Shown: positions 24,553 to 33,361 of the stretch, piece after piece | How positions within the stretch are numbered: the first letter of the stretch is position 1 | Layout: every line of letters begins with the position of its first letter | Origin: Vogesella indigofera | GTDB lineage: Bacteria > Pseudomonadota > Gammaproteobacteria > Burkholderiales > Chromobacteriaceae | NCBI RefSeq assembly: GCF_003633895.1 | Contig: NZ_RBID01000020.1 | Coordinates: forward strand, 62,001 to 126,000 | Direction of reading: 5' to 3' | Length of the DNA: 64,000 bases | Notes under the pieces: model-generated | What the model was told of the DNA's origin: nothing | The model's database searches: none | The model's input: the letters and a program-made list of their open reading frames with translations, nothing else | Program-made: the position numbers and the translations under genes

Positions 24553-24693
24553 GAACCTGTTCACGATCTGCTGCGCGTCGGCGATACCGCGTTAAAAACG
24601 CCTTCGGAATGCTCATTTACCACTTGTAAACTCCGCTTCCTCAGCCGTTTTCGCCTTGTCTCGCTCTAGCTCGCGAGATCGTGAACACGTTCT
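24552..24693. repeat. Dispersed repeat family B, copy 1 (MITE-like)
   Basis: 142 bp beginning AGAACCTGTTCACGATCT and ending with the inverted form AGATCGTGAACACGTTCT: 18-bp terminal inverted repeats with one mismatch. The inside contains CCGCTTCCTCAGCCGTTTTC, shared with copies at 60178 and 40870. It starts on the last bases of the diguanylate cyclase stop codon. Confidence 0.85.
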
Positions 24694-24711
24694 AAGCATG
24701 CGCGCATGACA

Positions 24712-24745
24712 AAACGGCCACCCGCGTTGCCGGTGGCCGTTGTTG
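24712..24745 (-). terminator. Terminator of HD-GYP gene
   Basis: AACGGCCACC / GGTGGCCGTT with a short loop; on the minus strand it is followed by TTTTGT, right after the HD-GYP stop. Confidence 0.75.
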
Positions 24746-24747
24746 TT

Positions 24748-25962
24748 TCACATGAAACGCAAGGGGTTGATGCCCCACTTTTCCGGCGCCTCGTGGCGCA
24801 CGATCTTGTCGCCGCCGCCAAAGCCGAGCGGTCGCGACAGGTCGATGATTTCCGGCTGCAGGTAGGTATTGCTCTTGCTGCTGAACATCACCTTGATCTT
24901 CGGCGTCAGCAGGTTGCTGTCGTGCTGCTCGATCACCACCCCCAGCTTGCCGGATTCCAGCAACACCAGCGTGCCGACCGGGTAGATGCCGACACAGCGC
25001 ATGAAGGCCTGCACCAGCTTGGGGTCGAAGTGGTATTTCGACCATTCGAAGATCTTGCGCAGCGCATCGGTCGGTGCCATGCCCTTGTGATAGCAGCGAT
25101 CGGCGGTGATGGCGTCGTAGACGTCGACGATGGCCGCCATCTTGGCCAGTGTGCTGATGGTGTCACCCTTGAGATTGTGCGGGTAGCCGCTGCCGTCGAC
25201 GCGTTCGTGGTGATGCAGGGTGATGTCGAGCGGGATCTCGCTGATGCCCTCGGTGCGGCTGAGGATGTCGAAGCCGTCGCGCGGGTGGCGCTTGATGATG
25301 TCGAACTCCTCCTCGGTCAGGCGCCCCGGCTTGTTGAGGATCTCGTCCGGCACCAGCGCCTTGCCGGTGTCGTGCAGGATGCCGCCCAGCCCGGCAAGGT
25401 GGATAGTTTCCATGTCCATGCCCACCGAGCGGCAGAACGCGATCATCAGCGTGCCGACGCTGACCGAATGCAGGAAGGTGTAGTCGTCCTTGTTCTTGAT
25501 GCGCAGCAGCGTCAGCAGCGCGCCGCTGTTGCTGAGCACCGATTCGGTGATCGATTCGATCATCGGCTCGACCTGCTCCAGCTCCACCGCCCGCCCCAGG
25601 CGCACATCCTGCATCACGGTCTTGACCAGCGCGTGCGCCTGGCTCTTGATGCGGTTGGCGCGGCCCAGCTCCTCGGCAAACGACAGCGCGATGATCGGCG
25701 CCGGCTTGCTGGTGACCGCCTCGATCATCTGCTGCTGCAAGCTGGCGTTGACCTCGTCCACGCTGCGCGCATGGCTGACATCCAGCCCCTTTTCGGTATC
25801 GATATAGAGTTCGTGAATACCGGCTTCGACGATCTTGGCGATTTCGGCATCGTTCTTGATCAGGAAGCGCTTGCGGAAAAACGGATGAGAGGTCCAGTCG
25901 CAGTTCAGGTCATGCACATACATGCCGATCTTGATGTCGGCAATATCGATATTTTTGATCAT
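24748..25962 (-). CDS. HD-GYP cyclic di-GMP phosphodiesterase with DUF3391
   Basis: 404 residues. The N-terminal DUF3391 (about 5-125, ADIKIGMYVHDLNCDWTSHP) is followed by an HD-GYP domain (about 150-330). Catalytic motifs are intact: the HD pair in AGLGGILHDTGKALVP near residue 196, HHERVDGSGYP near 249, and D in MAAIVDVYDAITADR. It should hydrolyse c-di-GMP to pGpG/GMP. Soluble, with no receiver domain. Convergent with the diguanylate cyclase. The second HD-GYP-type protein in the window (62686) lacks these residues. Confidence 0.94.
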   Translation of the reverse strand: MIKNIDIADIKIGMYVHDLNCDWTSHPFFRKRFLIKNDAEIAKIVEAGIHELYIDTEKGLDVSHARSVDEVNASLQQQMIEAVTSKPAPIIALSFAEELGRANRIKSQAHALVKTVMQDVRLGRAVELEQVEPMIESITESVLSNSGALLTLLRIKNKDDYTFLHSVSVGTLMIAFCRSVGMDMETIHLAGLGGILHDTGKALVPDEILNKPGRLTEEEFDIIKRHPRDGFDILSRTEGISEIPLDITLHHHERVDGSGYPHNLKGDTISTLAKMAAIVDVYDAITADRCYHKGMAPTDALRKIFEWSKYHFDPKLVQAFMRCVGIYPVGTLVLLESGKLGVVIEQHDSNLLTPKIKVMFSSKSNTYLQPEIIDLSRPLGFGGGDKIVRHEAPEKWGINPLRFM

Positions 25963-26320
25963 GGCGTTGTTTTCTTGGAGTCTGGTCTGGCAAAAAACGG
26001 TGTAAAAACAGCGGTCAGGCTGCTGGTGGCAGCGCTGCGACGGTGGTGTGGTGTGCCACGACAGTTTGTGCCAGAAACCTTATCCGACGATTATCGCGCC
26101 AATCGGCGATGCAAACAGGGTTTTATTTGTATTGATATTGGTTATCATTATTTTATTCAAATAAATAGTGATCGATAATAATTATGGCAATTGATAATCA
26201 ATGATCAGTGCTTTTTTATTATTACGTATTGGTGATAGTCAATTTTCATGCAAGCGGATATTCTAGGTATAAATACCTAGAACAAAAAACCGGATTTCGC
26301 GAGCTACAGGAGTGCAAGGC
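25963..26320. other. AT-rich control region between HD-GYP gene and chemoreceptor
   Basis: 358 bp with a strongly AT-rich middle (26130-26250) containing ATTGATAATCAAT (26190-26202) and a nearby ATAATAATTAT block, a pattern reminiscent of Fur or H-NS targets, and the 22-bp inverted repeat at 26261-26282. It must contain the divergent promoters. No gene seen. Confidence 0.55.
26261..26282. promoter_or_regulatory. 22-bp perfect inverted repeat before chemoreceptor gene
   Basis: Arms TTCTAGGTAT and ATACCTAGAA around AA, 38 bp upstream of the ATG. No T run suited to termination (A-rich after it on the plus strand), so an operator overlapping the promoter is more likely. Confidence 0.6.
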
Positions 26321-28399
26321 ATGACGCAGAGTACACGTTGGGGGCATCTGGGCAACCGCATCATCGGCGTTGCCGCGGTGGCGGTGGCGGTTGGTTTTGC
26401 GGTGATGATCGCCATCATCGCCAAGCAAAGTTATGACGCCGCGGTCGAGCAGGGTAACCAGCTGGCCTCGGAGCAGGCCGGCCGCGTGGCGGACAGTGTC
26501 GAGGCCAAGCTGGCCAACGGCTTTGCCATTCCGCGCAGCATGGCCGCCAGCGTGCAGGGGCTGCAGCGCGCGCAGGCGGTGGAGCGCAAGGTGGTCGACA
26601 ACATCCTGCTCAGCTCGCTGGACAACGCGCCGGGCATCATCGGCGCGTGGATGATCTGGGAGCCGAACGCACTGGATGGCCGCGACGACGAATTCCGCCG
26701 CGACTGGCCGAAGCACGACCCGAGCGGGCGCTACACGCCGTACCTGACGCGCGGTGGCGACGGCAAGGCGGCGCTGGACGTGATGATGTCCAGCGACCGG
26801 GTGGCGAAATTCCCGGAGTGGCAGGACAGGCTCACCGAGTACGCGCCGGACTATGAAAAATCGGGCTGGGGCGATTTCTACTTCGTGCCGAAATCGCGCG
26901 GCCGCGACACCATCACCGAGCCGTTCTTCTACGAGGTGCAGGGCAAGCAGGTACTGGAAAGCTCGCTGGCGGTGGTGATGAAGGACGCGTCCGGCAAGCT
27001 GCTGGGGGTATCCGCCGTCGATCTAGCGCTGGACGACCTGCAAAAGCAGTTCGGCGCCATCCGCCTCTATGACACCGGCTATGTGCGCATGGTGTCCGAG
27101 GGCGGCCTGTTCGTGGTCAACCCGCAGGCGGAACTGGTCGGCAAGGCGGTGGCCAGTGGCGATCCGCTGGCGGCCAACCTCGACAAGATCAAGAAGGGCG
27201 AGCGCTTCGTCTACGAAGACGGCGGCTTTACCCACTTCTTCTACCCGATCAAGGTGGCAGACAGCGGCCAGTTCTGGTCCGCCGGCGTCAGCGTGCCGAC
27301 CGCGGCGATTACCGCGACCGCCAACAGCCAGCGCAATACCGCCATCGTGGTCGGCGTCATCGCGCTGGCGCTGATCATCCTGGTGCTGACGCTGCTGATC
27401 CGCACCCTGACGCGGCCGCTGAACACGCTGGCGGAAACCATGGAACAGTTCGCCAGCGGCAAGGGCGATCTGACGTTGCACCTCACTGTCAGCAACCGTG
27501 ACGAAATCGGCCGCACCGCCGCCGCCTTCAACCGCTTCATCGAGAGCCTGCGCGAGATGTTCATCGAGGTGCGCGAGCAGAGCCTGGCGGTGAGCCGTTC
27601 CGCCGGCCAGCTGGCCGACTCCGCGGTACAGGTGGAGCAGTCGTCGGCGCAGCAGTCGGACGCCGCCAGCGCCACTGCTGCCGGCGTGGAGCAGGTCACC
27701 GTCAGCGTGCACCACATCGCCGATACCGCGATGCTGGCCGAGAGCATGGCGCGCGAAACCGGCGTGCTGACCGAGCACAGCGTGGCAACGGTGGATAAGG
27801 TCACCGGCGAGATCCAGCGCATGACCAGCAATATGCAGGCGCTGGCCGGGCGCATGGGCGCGCTGGGTGCACGTTCGGCGGAGGTCAGCACCATTGTCGG
27901 CGTAATCAAGGACATTGCCGACCAGACCAACCTGCTGGCGCTGAACGCGGCCATCGAGGCGGCGCGCGCCGGCGAGCAGGGGCGCGGCTTTGCGGTGGTG
28001 GCGGACGAGGTGCGCAACCTCGCCGGCCGCACCGCCGAGGCCACGGTGCAGATCAGCCGCATCGTCAACGCCATCAGCAGCGAGACCAACGACGCGGTGG
28101 ACGAGGTGAAGCGCAGCACCGAGCTGGTGTCGGTCAGCGTCGGCATCGCCGAGGAGGCCAACGTGGCGATGAAGGGTGTGTACGAGAAAAGCGTCGATCT
28201 GGTGGACAATATCGGTGATATCGCGTCGTCGACGCGGGAACAGTCGAACGCGACCTCGGAAATCGCGCAGAACGTGGAGCGCATCAGCACCATGGCGCAG
28301 TCCAACAGCGAAGTGGCGCGCGAGGTACGCGCCGCGGTGGAGCAGCTGCGCGAGCAGTCCGCCAGCCTGGAAGCGCTGGTCGGCAATTTCCGACTCTGA
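26321..28399 (+). CDS. Methyl-accepting chemotaxis protein (dCache type)
   Basis: Transmembrane chemoreceptor of 692 residues. Order: TM1 (about 10-35, [18 protein letters not shown]); periplasmic double-Cache domain (~40-330, with [20 protein letters not shown] and [16 protein letters not shown]); TM2 (~338-360, [18 protein letters not shown]); HAMP (~362-415); then the signalling helices. The hairpin tip is [20 protein letters not shown] near residue 540, followed by [18 protein letters not shown]. There is no C-terminal NWETF pentapeptide. The ATG 26321 is preceded by CAGGAG; GTG 26312 is less likely. dCache domains often bind amino acids or organic acids. A terminator follows. Confidence 0.95.
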   Translation: MTQSTRWGHLGNRIIGVAAVAVAVGFAVMIAIIAKQSYDAAVEQGNQLASEQAGRVADSVEAKLANGFAIPRSMAASVQGLQRAQAVERKVVDNILLSSLDNAPGIIGAWMIWEPNALDGRDDEFRRDWPKHDPSGRYTPYLTRGGDGKAALDVMMSSDRVAKFPEWQDRLTEYAPDYEKSGWGDFYFVPKSRGRDTITEPFFYEVQGKQVLESSLAVVMKDASGKLLGVSAVDLALDDLQKQFGAIRLYDTGYVRMVSEGGLFVVNPQAELVGKAVASGDPLAANLDKIKKGERFVYEDGGFTHFFYPIKVADSGQFWSAGVSVPTAAITATANSQRNTAIVVGVIALALIILVLTLLIRTLTRPLNTLAETMEQFASGKGDLTLHLTVSNRDEIGRTAAAFNRFIESLREMFIEVREQSLAVSRSAGQLADSAVQVEQSSAQQSDAASATAAGVEQVTVSVHHIADTAMLAESMARETGVLTEHSVATVDKVTGEIQRMTSNMQALAGRMGALGARSAEVSTIVGVIKDIADQTNLLALNAAIEAARAGEQGRGFAVVADEVRNLAGRTAEATVQISRIVNAISSETNDAVDEVKRSTELVSVSVGIAEEANVAMKGVYEKSVDLVDNIGDIASSTREQSNATSEIAQNVERISTMAQSNSEVAREVRAAVEQLREQSASLEALVGNFRL

Positions 28400-28419
28400 G
28401 TAGCCGGCTAGCCGCAGCC

Positions 28420-28449
28420 AGCGCCGCCCGTCACGGGCGGCGCTTTTTT
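28420..28449 (+). terminator. Terminator of chemoreceptor gene
   Basis: AGCGCCGCCCG / CGGGCGGCGCT with loop TCA, then six Ts. Confidence 0.9.
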
Positions 28450-28464
28450 ATTGGCGGTTTTGGC

Positions 28465-28493
28465 CTGACAGCGCGCGGTGATTTTCGTATAAT
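28465..28493 (+). promoter_or_regulatory. Sigma-70 promoter of the pyrBI operon
   Basis: -35 CTGACA (28465-28470) and -10 TATAAT (28488-28493) with a 17-bp spacer, ~28 bp upstream of the leader peptide start. Close to consensus. Confidence 0.75.
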
Positions 28494-28520
28494 CCGCCGG
28501 TTTGCTTTGCGAGACCCGCC

Positions 28521-28622
28521 ATGTCGCCCTTACCCTGCCCGCTTCCTTGCCCCGCCGCGCTGTCTGCGCGTCGCCAGGCGTTGCCGGTACGGGGTCGACA
28601 CGACGCCGGGCCGCTGCATTGA
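28521..28622 (+). CDS. pyrL: Putative pyrBI leader peptide (33 aa)
   Basis: A short frame, ATG 28521 to TGA 28622, between the promoter and a strong terminator that precedes pyrB, the layout of E. coli pyrL. The peptide is rich in Pro, Leu, Ala and Arg (MSPLPCPLPCPAALSARR...). In E. coli, UTP shortage slows RNA polymerase so that the ribosome translating the leader prevents terminator formation. The same logic fits here, although the U-rich pause tract seen in E. coli is not obvious. The ribosome site is weak (GCGAGACC). Coding status is inferred from layout. Confidence 0.55.
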   Translation: MSPLPCPLPCPAALSARRQALPVRGRHDAGPLH

Positions 28623-28632
28623 TATATAAAGA

Positions 28633-28664
28633 AGCTCCTGATCCGGCATCAGGGGCTTTTTTTT
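28633..28664 (+). terminator. Attenuator terminator in front of pyrB
   Basis: AGCTCCTGAT / ATCAGGGGCT (one G-U pair), loop CCGGC, followed by eight Ts. It lies 11 bp after the leader stop codon and 37 bp before the pyrB ATG, so transcription must pass it to express pyrBI. Confidence 0.85.
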
Positions 28665-28700
28665 CAGCCATTGATTCTGTTATTGCCAAAGGTGACCGCC

Positions 28701-29621
28701 ATGCCCAACCCGCTTTATCGCAAGCACATCATTTCGATACCGGATTTCACGCGCGAGGAACTGGAACTGGTCGTGCAGACGGCGGCACAACTGAAGGCCG
28801 CGTCGCGTGGTGACCTGCTCAAGGACCGCCTGCTGGCGACCTGCTTCTTCGAGCCGTCGACCCGTACCCGGCTGTCGTTCGAGACCGCGGTGCAGCGCCT
28901 GGGCGGCAACGTGATCGGTTTTGCCGACGGTGCCAACACCTCGGCGAAGAAGGGCGAAACGCTGGCCGACACCGTGCGCATCATCAGCTCCTACACCGAC
29001 GCCATCATTATGCGCCATCCGAAGGAAGGCGCCGCGCGTGTGGCCAGCGAGTTTTCCAGTGTGCCGATCATCAACGGCGGCGACGGTGCCAACCAGCACC
29101 CGTCGCAGACGCTGCTCGACCTGTTCACGCTGCAGGAAACCCAGGGCCGTCTCGACAACCTGACGGTGGCCTTCGTCGGCGACCTGAAATACGGCCGCAC
29201 CGTGCACTCGCTGGCGCAGGCGCTGTCGCTGTTCGGCGCGAAGTTCTACTTCGTCGGCCCCGAGGCGCTGGCGATGCCGGACTACCTGTGCGAGGAGCTG
29301 GACGAGCGCGGCATCAGCTACAGCATTGCCGCCACCATCGAGGAAGTGATCCCGCACATCGACATCCTGTACATGACCCGCGTGCAGCGCGAGCGCTTCG
29401 ACGAGGCCGAGTACAAGAAGATCCAGGGCCAGTTCGTGCTGCGTGCCGACATGCTGCGCAGCGCGCGCCCGAACATGAAGATCCTGCACCCGCTGCCACG
29501 GGTGGACGAGATCACCACCGACGTCGACGCCACCCCGCACGCCTACTACTTTGAGCAGGCCAAGAATGGTGTCTACGCCCGCCAGGCGCTGCTGTCGCTG
29601 GTGCTCAACGAAACGGTGTGA
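28701..29621 (+). CDS. pyrB: Aspartate carbamoyltransferase catalytic subunit
   Basis: Condenses carbamoyl phosphate and aspartate to N-carbamoyl-aspartate, the committed step of pyrimidine synthesis. 306 residues, class B (E. coli) size. The carbamoyl phosphate site is [14 protein letters not shown] near residues 51-64; the 80s loop has [11 protein letters not shown] with its lysine; then [13 protein letters not shown] near 130 and [11 protein letters not shown] near 260. The start ATG 28701 is placed by AAGGTGA upstream; the frame upstream (28671) overlaps the attenuator. It is followed after 11 bp by pyrI, so a regulated dodecameric enzyme is expected. Controlled by the upstream leader/terminator. 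Confidence 0.97.
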   Translation: MPNPLYRKHIISIPDFTREELELVVQTAAQLKAASRGDLLKDRLLATCFFEPSTRTRLSFETAVQRLGGNVIGFADGANTSAKKGETLADTVRIISSYTDAIIMRHPKEGAARVASEFSSVPIINGGDGANQHPSQTLLDLFTLQETQGRLDNLTVAFVGDLKYGRTVHSLAQALSLFGAKFYFVGPEALAMPDYLCEELDERGISYSIAATIEEVIPHIDILYMTRVQRERFDEAEYKKIQGQFVLRADMLRSARPNMKILHPLPRVDEITTDVDATPHAYYFEQAKNGVYARQALLSLVLNETV

Positions 29622-29632
29622 AAGGAAAAACC

Positions 29633-30100
29633 ATGACTGAAAAAGTGTATGCCCGCAATGTCGAGGCACTGAAATCCGGCACCGTGATCGACCACATTCC
29701 GGCCGGCCAGGGCCTGCGCATCCTGCGCCTGTTCCAGCTGGCGGAATACCGCGAGCGCGTTACCGTCGGCCTCAACCTGCCCAGCGGGCACATGGGCAGC
29801 AAGGACCTGATCAAGATCGAGAACGTGGTGCTGAGCGAGGAGCAGGCCAACGAGCTGGCACTGTTCGCGCCGCGCGGCACCGTCAGCGTGATCGAGGATT
29901 TTGCCGTGGTACGCAAGCAGAAGCTGGCGATCCCGGACACGGTGGAAGGCATCTTCGCCTGCCCCAACTCCAACTGCGTGTCGCACGTGGAGCCGGTGCA
30001 GAGCCATTTCAGCGTGCGCGTCACCGAGCACGACACCAAGATGAAGTGCAAGTACTGCGAGAAGGTGTTCAGCAAGGACATCGTGGTCGACGTACGCTAA
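29633..30100 (+). CDS. pyrI: Aspartate carbamoyltransferase regulatory subunit
   Basis: Binds CTP and ATP and couples allosteric control to PyrB. 155 residues. The N-terminal nucleotide-binding domain has GTVIDHIPAGQGLRILRLFQ and MGSKDLIKIENVVL. The C-terminal zinc domain holds four cysteines, C-x4-C (CPNSNC, near 110) and C-x2-C (KCKYCEKVF, near 139), that contact PyrB. The ATG 29633 is preceded by AAAGGAAA. Second gene of the pyrBI operon, with a terminator following. Confidence 0.97.
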   Translation: MTEKVYARNVEALKSGTVIDHIPAGQGLRILRLFQLAEYRERVTVGLNLPSGHMGSKDLIKIENVVLSEEQANELALFAPRGTVSVIEDFAVVRKQKLAIPDTVEGIFACPNSNCVSHVEPVQSHFSVRVTEHDTKMKCKYCEKVFSKDIVVDVR

Positions 30101-30120
30101 GCCGGCCGGTATCGGCATCG

Positions 30121-30151
30121 GGCGGTCGCGGGCAACCGCGGCCGCCTTTTT
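30121..30151 (+). terminator. Terminator of pyrBI
   Basis: GGCGGTCGCGG / CCGCGGCCGCC with loop GCAA and a T5 run. A single GCGGCCAA motif follows at 30159. Confidence 0.8.
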
Positions 30152-30240
30152 CATGGCTGCGGCCAACCTTGAGCGCCCGTGGCGGGAACTCGCCGCCGCG
30201 GCGGGCTTTCCAAGCGCTTATTTGCCCTGTGGAGAACATC

Positions 30241-30888
30241 ATGTGGCGTCCCCTGCTGTTGGCCGCGATCGGCCTGCCCCTGTTGCTGGCCTGTAGTGAC
30301 GAACAGGTCGGCAAGCTGCAACAAGACGCGTCCGCCGCCATCGGCGTGGCCGGTAATAAACTGCAGCAGGCCAGCGCGCCGCTGGCCGAGATCAAGCAGC
30401 AGGCGGCCACGGCGCTGGACAAGGCCGGCACGCTGGCCGGGGAGCTGCAGCCCAAGGTGCAGCAGCAGGTGGAAGAACTGAAACAGCAGGCCGGCGTGGT
30501 GCGCGAGGTGGTCAGCGCGTGGCAGGGCAAGGGCGACTGGACGGTGCTGGAAAAGCAGGTCGGCCAGTATCCGCGCGACAGCGGCCTGTTCGACAAGCCG
30601 CCACTGGCGGCACCGCTGAAGGCCTTGCTGGGCAAGGACCTGGCCAAGTTCAAGTTGTTCATGGATACCCAGGGGCCGTTGCAGCAGGACCGGCTGCTGT
30701 TCGTCACCGGCAACAAGCGCCACGCGGCGCAGGATGGCGCGGCCTACCTGCTGATCGACGTGTCGCAGCGCAAGCTGGAGGCGGGGCTGATCGAGAACGG
30801 CCTGCTCAAGGTCTACGCCAGCGAGGGCACACCGTTGCAGCCGCCGGCCGAGGTGCGCACCTTCATCGGCAACCTGCAGCGGCAGTAA
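30241..30888 (+). CDS. Putative lipoprotein with helical domain (215 aa)
   Basis: No named family. The signal is MWRPLLLAAIGLPLLLACSD with a good lipobox (LLAC, cysteine at 18). Residues ~20-95 form a long helical, Gln/Ala-rich stretch with heptad-like repeats (LQQDASAAIGVAGNKLQQAS; EIKQQAATALDKAG) that may be coiled coil. The rest is a small globular part (LFVTGNKRHAAQDGAAYLLI). The ATG 30241 follows GTGGAGAAC; an in-frame extension to 30046 is a shadow of pyrI. It may sit in the outer membrane facing the periplasm. It is convergent with the Sel1 gene across a hairpin. Confidence 0.8.
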   Translation: MWRPLLLAAIGLPLLLACSDEQVGKLQQDASAAIGVAGNKLQQASAPLAEIKQQAATALDKAGTLAGELQPKVQQQVEELKQQAGVVREVVSAWQGKGDWTVLEKQVGQYPRDSGLFDKPPLAAPLKALLGKDLAKFKLFMDTQGPLQQDRLLFVTGNKRHAAQDGAAYLLIDVSQRKLEAGLIENGLLKVYASEGTPLQPPAEVRTFIGNLQRQ

Positions 30889-30920
30889 GCGGCGCCGGCG
30901 CAAGGTTGGCCGCAATGAAA

Positions 30921-30946
30921 AACGCCACGACCGGGGTCGTGGCGTT
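30921..30946. terminator. Bidirectional hairpin between convergent genes
   Basis: AACGCCACGAC / GTCGTGGCGTT with loop CGGG. A on one side and T on the other allow use in both directions. A TTGGCCGC motif lies just before it at 30906. Confidence 0.75.
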
Positions 30947-30964
30947 GTGCTGTCGGCGCGCGGT

Positions 30965-32872
30965 TCAGCGTTTGCGCTTCAACGACTTCTTGGCGTAGAA
31001 GGTCTTGCTGGCGGCCTTGCGGCGGGTGCTGCTCTTCAGCTGGCGATCCAGTTCCGGCAACAGGCGGCCGGCGACGTTCATGCGTCGCGACAGCTCCTGC
31101 GCGCTGGCGATCTGCTCCGGCTTCATCTCGTGCTGCAGCTGGTTCAGCTTGCTGGCGGCCTGGGCATTGCCCTGCGCCCGTGCCAGGTTGTGCAGCGCGT
31201 AGGCCAGCACCTCGTTGTGCGGGATGCCCTGGTAGCTGTAGGCGGTGTAGGCATGGCCGAGGCTGTTCAGCGCGTCGACCTGATACTTGGCGGCGGCCTT
31301 GCGATACCAGCTCAGTGCCAGTTTCAGGTCGCGCGACACGCCCTGGCCGTTTTCGTACAGGCTGCCGAGCTGGAATTGCGCTTCGGCGTTGCCCTGCTTG
31401 GCGGCCTTGGTGTACCACTGCGCGGCGTCGAAATAGTCCTGCTCCACGCCCTGGCCCTGACGGAACAGGTTGCCGAGGCTGGCCTGGGCGCCGGCATGGC
31501 CTTGCTCGGCTGCCTTGCGCAACCACAGCGCGGCCTGGCTGGCGTCCTGCGGCACGCCCTTGCCCTGTGCGTACAGCTGGCCGAGGTTGGCCTGCGCGTT
31601 CATGTCGCCCTGCTCGGCGGCCTTCTGATACCACTGGGTGGCGTCGCTGAGGCTCTGCGTGACTTCCACGCCCTGCTCATACAGCTGGCCGAGCGCGTTC
31701 TGTGCCTGCAGGTGATCCTGCGCCGCGGCTTTCTGATACCAGCTGGCGGCTTCCGCCAGATCCGGGTTCACGCCGTTGCCCTTCTCGTACAGTTCGCCCA
31801 GGCCGTACTGCGCCTCGGCATCGCCCTGCTCGGCGGCCTTGCGATACCAGCTGGCGGCTTGCAGCTCGGCACCCTTCTGGTACCACTGCAGCGCCTGCGC
31901 CGGGTCTTTCGGCACGCCGCGACCGCTCTGGTACAGGCTGGCCAGCGCCGTCTGCGCGTTGGTGTGGCCCTGCTCGGCGGCCTTGCGATACCAGTTGGCC
32001 GCCAGCGCCAGGTTGCGCGGGGTGCCGCGACCGTTCTGGTGCAGCACCGCCAGTGCGTACTGGGCATCGGCGATGCCCTGCTCGGCGGCACGGCCGAACC
32101 AGATCGCGGCGGCCGCCAGATCCTGCGGCATGCCCTGGCCGTTCTGGTACATCAGGCCCAGTGCGTGCTGCGCCGGGGCGTAGCCCTGCTGTGCGGCCTT
32201 GTGCTGCCATTGCGCGGCATCGATCAGGTTGCGCGGCACACCCTTGCCGGCGAGCAGCAGGTTGGCGTAGTGGTACTGCGCCTCGGCGCTGCCCTGTTCG
32301 GCGGCACGGCGGTACAGCACCGCCGCCTGATTGCTGTTTTGCGTCACGCCGACGCCATTCTGCGAGATCTGTGCCAGCTGGGTCCGCGCCAGCGCGTTGC
32401 CCTGCCGTGCCGCCTGCTGGAACAGGCTGGATGCCTGCGCCAGATCCTGCGGCACGCCGCGGCCGTACTGGTACATCAGGCCGAGGCTGGTCTGTGCGGC
32501 GGTGTTGCCCTGTGCCGCGGCTTTCTGATACCAGCTGACGGCGGTGGCGTAGTCCTGGCGCACGCCGAGGCCGTTTTCATACAGGCCACCCAGCTTGTGC
32601 TGGGCGTCGACATTCCCCTGCGCCGCGGCCTTGTCGTACCAGCGGGCGGCTTCGGCCAGGTCCGGCACCACGCCCTGACCCTTGCGGTACATCTCGGCCA
32701 GCAGCAGCTGAACGCGCGGATTGCCCTGCTCGCCGACCGGGGTCAGCTCTTGCAAGGCGGTGGCAAAATCCCCTTTGCCATAGGCAAGACGGCCTTCTTT
32801 CAGACCTGCCATCGCGGGCGCAGCCAGCAGCATGCTGGTCAGAAGGACGGAAGTAGCAAAATGTCTGTTCAT
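30965..32872 (-). CDS. Secreted Sel1-like repeat protein
   Basis: 635 residues. A signal peptide (1-22, TSVLLTSMLLAAPAMA) is followed by about 14 Sel1-like repeats of ~36 residues (pattern A-x2-WY-x-KAA-x-QG-x2-x-AQ-x-LG-x-LY-x2-G-x-GV). These stack into a solenoid for protein-protein contact in the periplasm. Between repeats 8 and 9 one unit is collapsed (WYQKGAELQAASWYRKAAEQ), losing roughly 25 residues, the mark of recombination between repeats. The C-terminus is strongly basic (STRRKAASKTFYAKKSLKRK), which could bind nucleic acid or cell-wall polymers. Partner unknown; HcpA- or EnhC-like proteins are relatives in build. Confidence 0.9.
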   Translation of the reverse strand: MNRHFATSVLLTSMLLAAPAMAGLKEGRLAYGKGDFATALQELTPVGEQGNPRVQLLLAEMYRKGQGVVPDLAEAARWYDKAAAQGNVDAQHKLGGLYENGLGVRQDYATAVSWYQKAAAQGNTAAQTSLGLMYQYGRGVPQDLAQASSLFQQAARQGNALARTQLAQISQNGVGVTQNSNQAAVLYRRAAEQGSAEAQYHYANLLLAGKGVPRNLIDAAQWQHKAAQQGYAPAQHALGLMYQNGQGMPQDLAAAAIWFGRAAEQGIADAQYALAVLHQNGRGTPRNLALAANWYRKAAEQGHTNAQTALASLYQSGRGVPKDPAQALQWYQKGAELQAASWYRKAAEQGDAEAQYGLGELYEKGNGVNPDLAEAASWYQKAAAQDHLQAQNALGQLYEQGVEVTQSLSDATQWYQKAAEQGDMNAQANLGQLYAQGKGVPQDASQAALWLRKAAEQGHAGAQASLGNLFRQGQGVEQDYFDAAQWYTKAAKQGNAEAQFQLGSLYENGQGVSRDLKLALSWYRKAAAKYQVDALNSLGHAYTAYSYQGIPHNEVLAYALHNLARAQGNAQAASKLNQLQHEMKPEQIASAQELSRRMNVAGRLLPELDRQLKSSTRRKAASKTFYAKKSLKRKR

Positions 32873-33361
32873 GTGCGTTTCTTCATTTTGTAGAGAGGCC
32901 GTGCCGATCGTGTGCGGGTAATGAAACCTGATCCGCGCGGGGTAACATTTTATTCTGCATGATTAACGGCTAGTTTAACGGCTAATCATAAGCTGTTAAA
33001 GGATTGTCCCTGCCAAGACGCGGGTATTTGATAGCAAAGTGTTGCAGCCGTGGTGTCCGGCACGGTTTTGTCATGACTTTGCGCTTGATCGTGGCATGAG
33101 TCACCCGCCAGCGGCGTGCCGGCGCAGCAATAGTGGTGCCGGCGGGCGCGCGATCACGCGCTGCGCGATGATAAGGATGCCGCCAGGGCGCAACCTTGTC
33201 CATGATCAGGCAATGGCAACACTGCGGCCAACTTTGATTGCTTTGACATAAAAGGCGCCACCGATTTGCTGCGGAAAAGCGCGCCAGCCTCACCTATGAT
33301 GAAATCTCGGCGCCTGTTGCGCCGCTGCCGGATGACTGTGTGACAGCACAGGGGGGGCATC
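32873..33361. other. Intergenic region, no gene
   Basis: 489 bp. A direct repeat TTAACGGCTA occurs twice 12 bp apart (32963-32972, 32975-32984) close to the Sel1 start, perhaps an operator. A single GCGGCCAA motif is at 33224. Short open frames have no ribosome sites. Confidence 0.55.

Noticed and set aside
30965-32872. Regular DNA repetition that might be a CRISPR array
   Set aside because: The ~108-bp period is the coding repetition of Sel1 units, not short repeats with unique spacers. No CRISPR array or cas gene in the window.
30947-32893. 648-codon plus-strand frame opposite the Sel1 gene
   Set aside because: Mirror of the repetitive Sel1 coding sequence; the minus-strand frame has a signal peptide and clear repeats.
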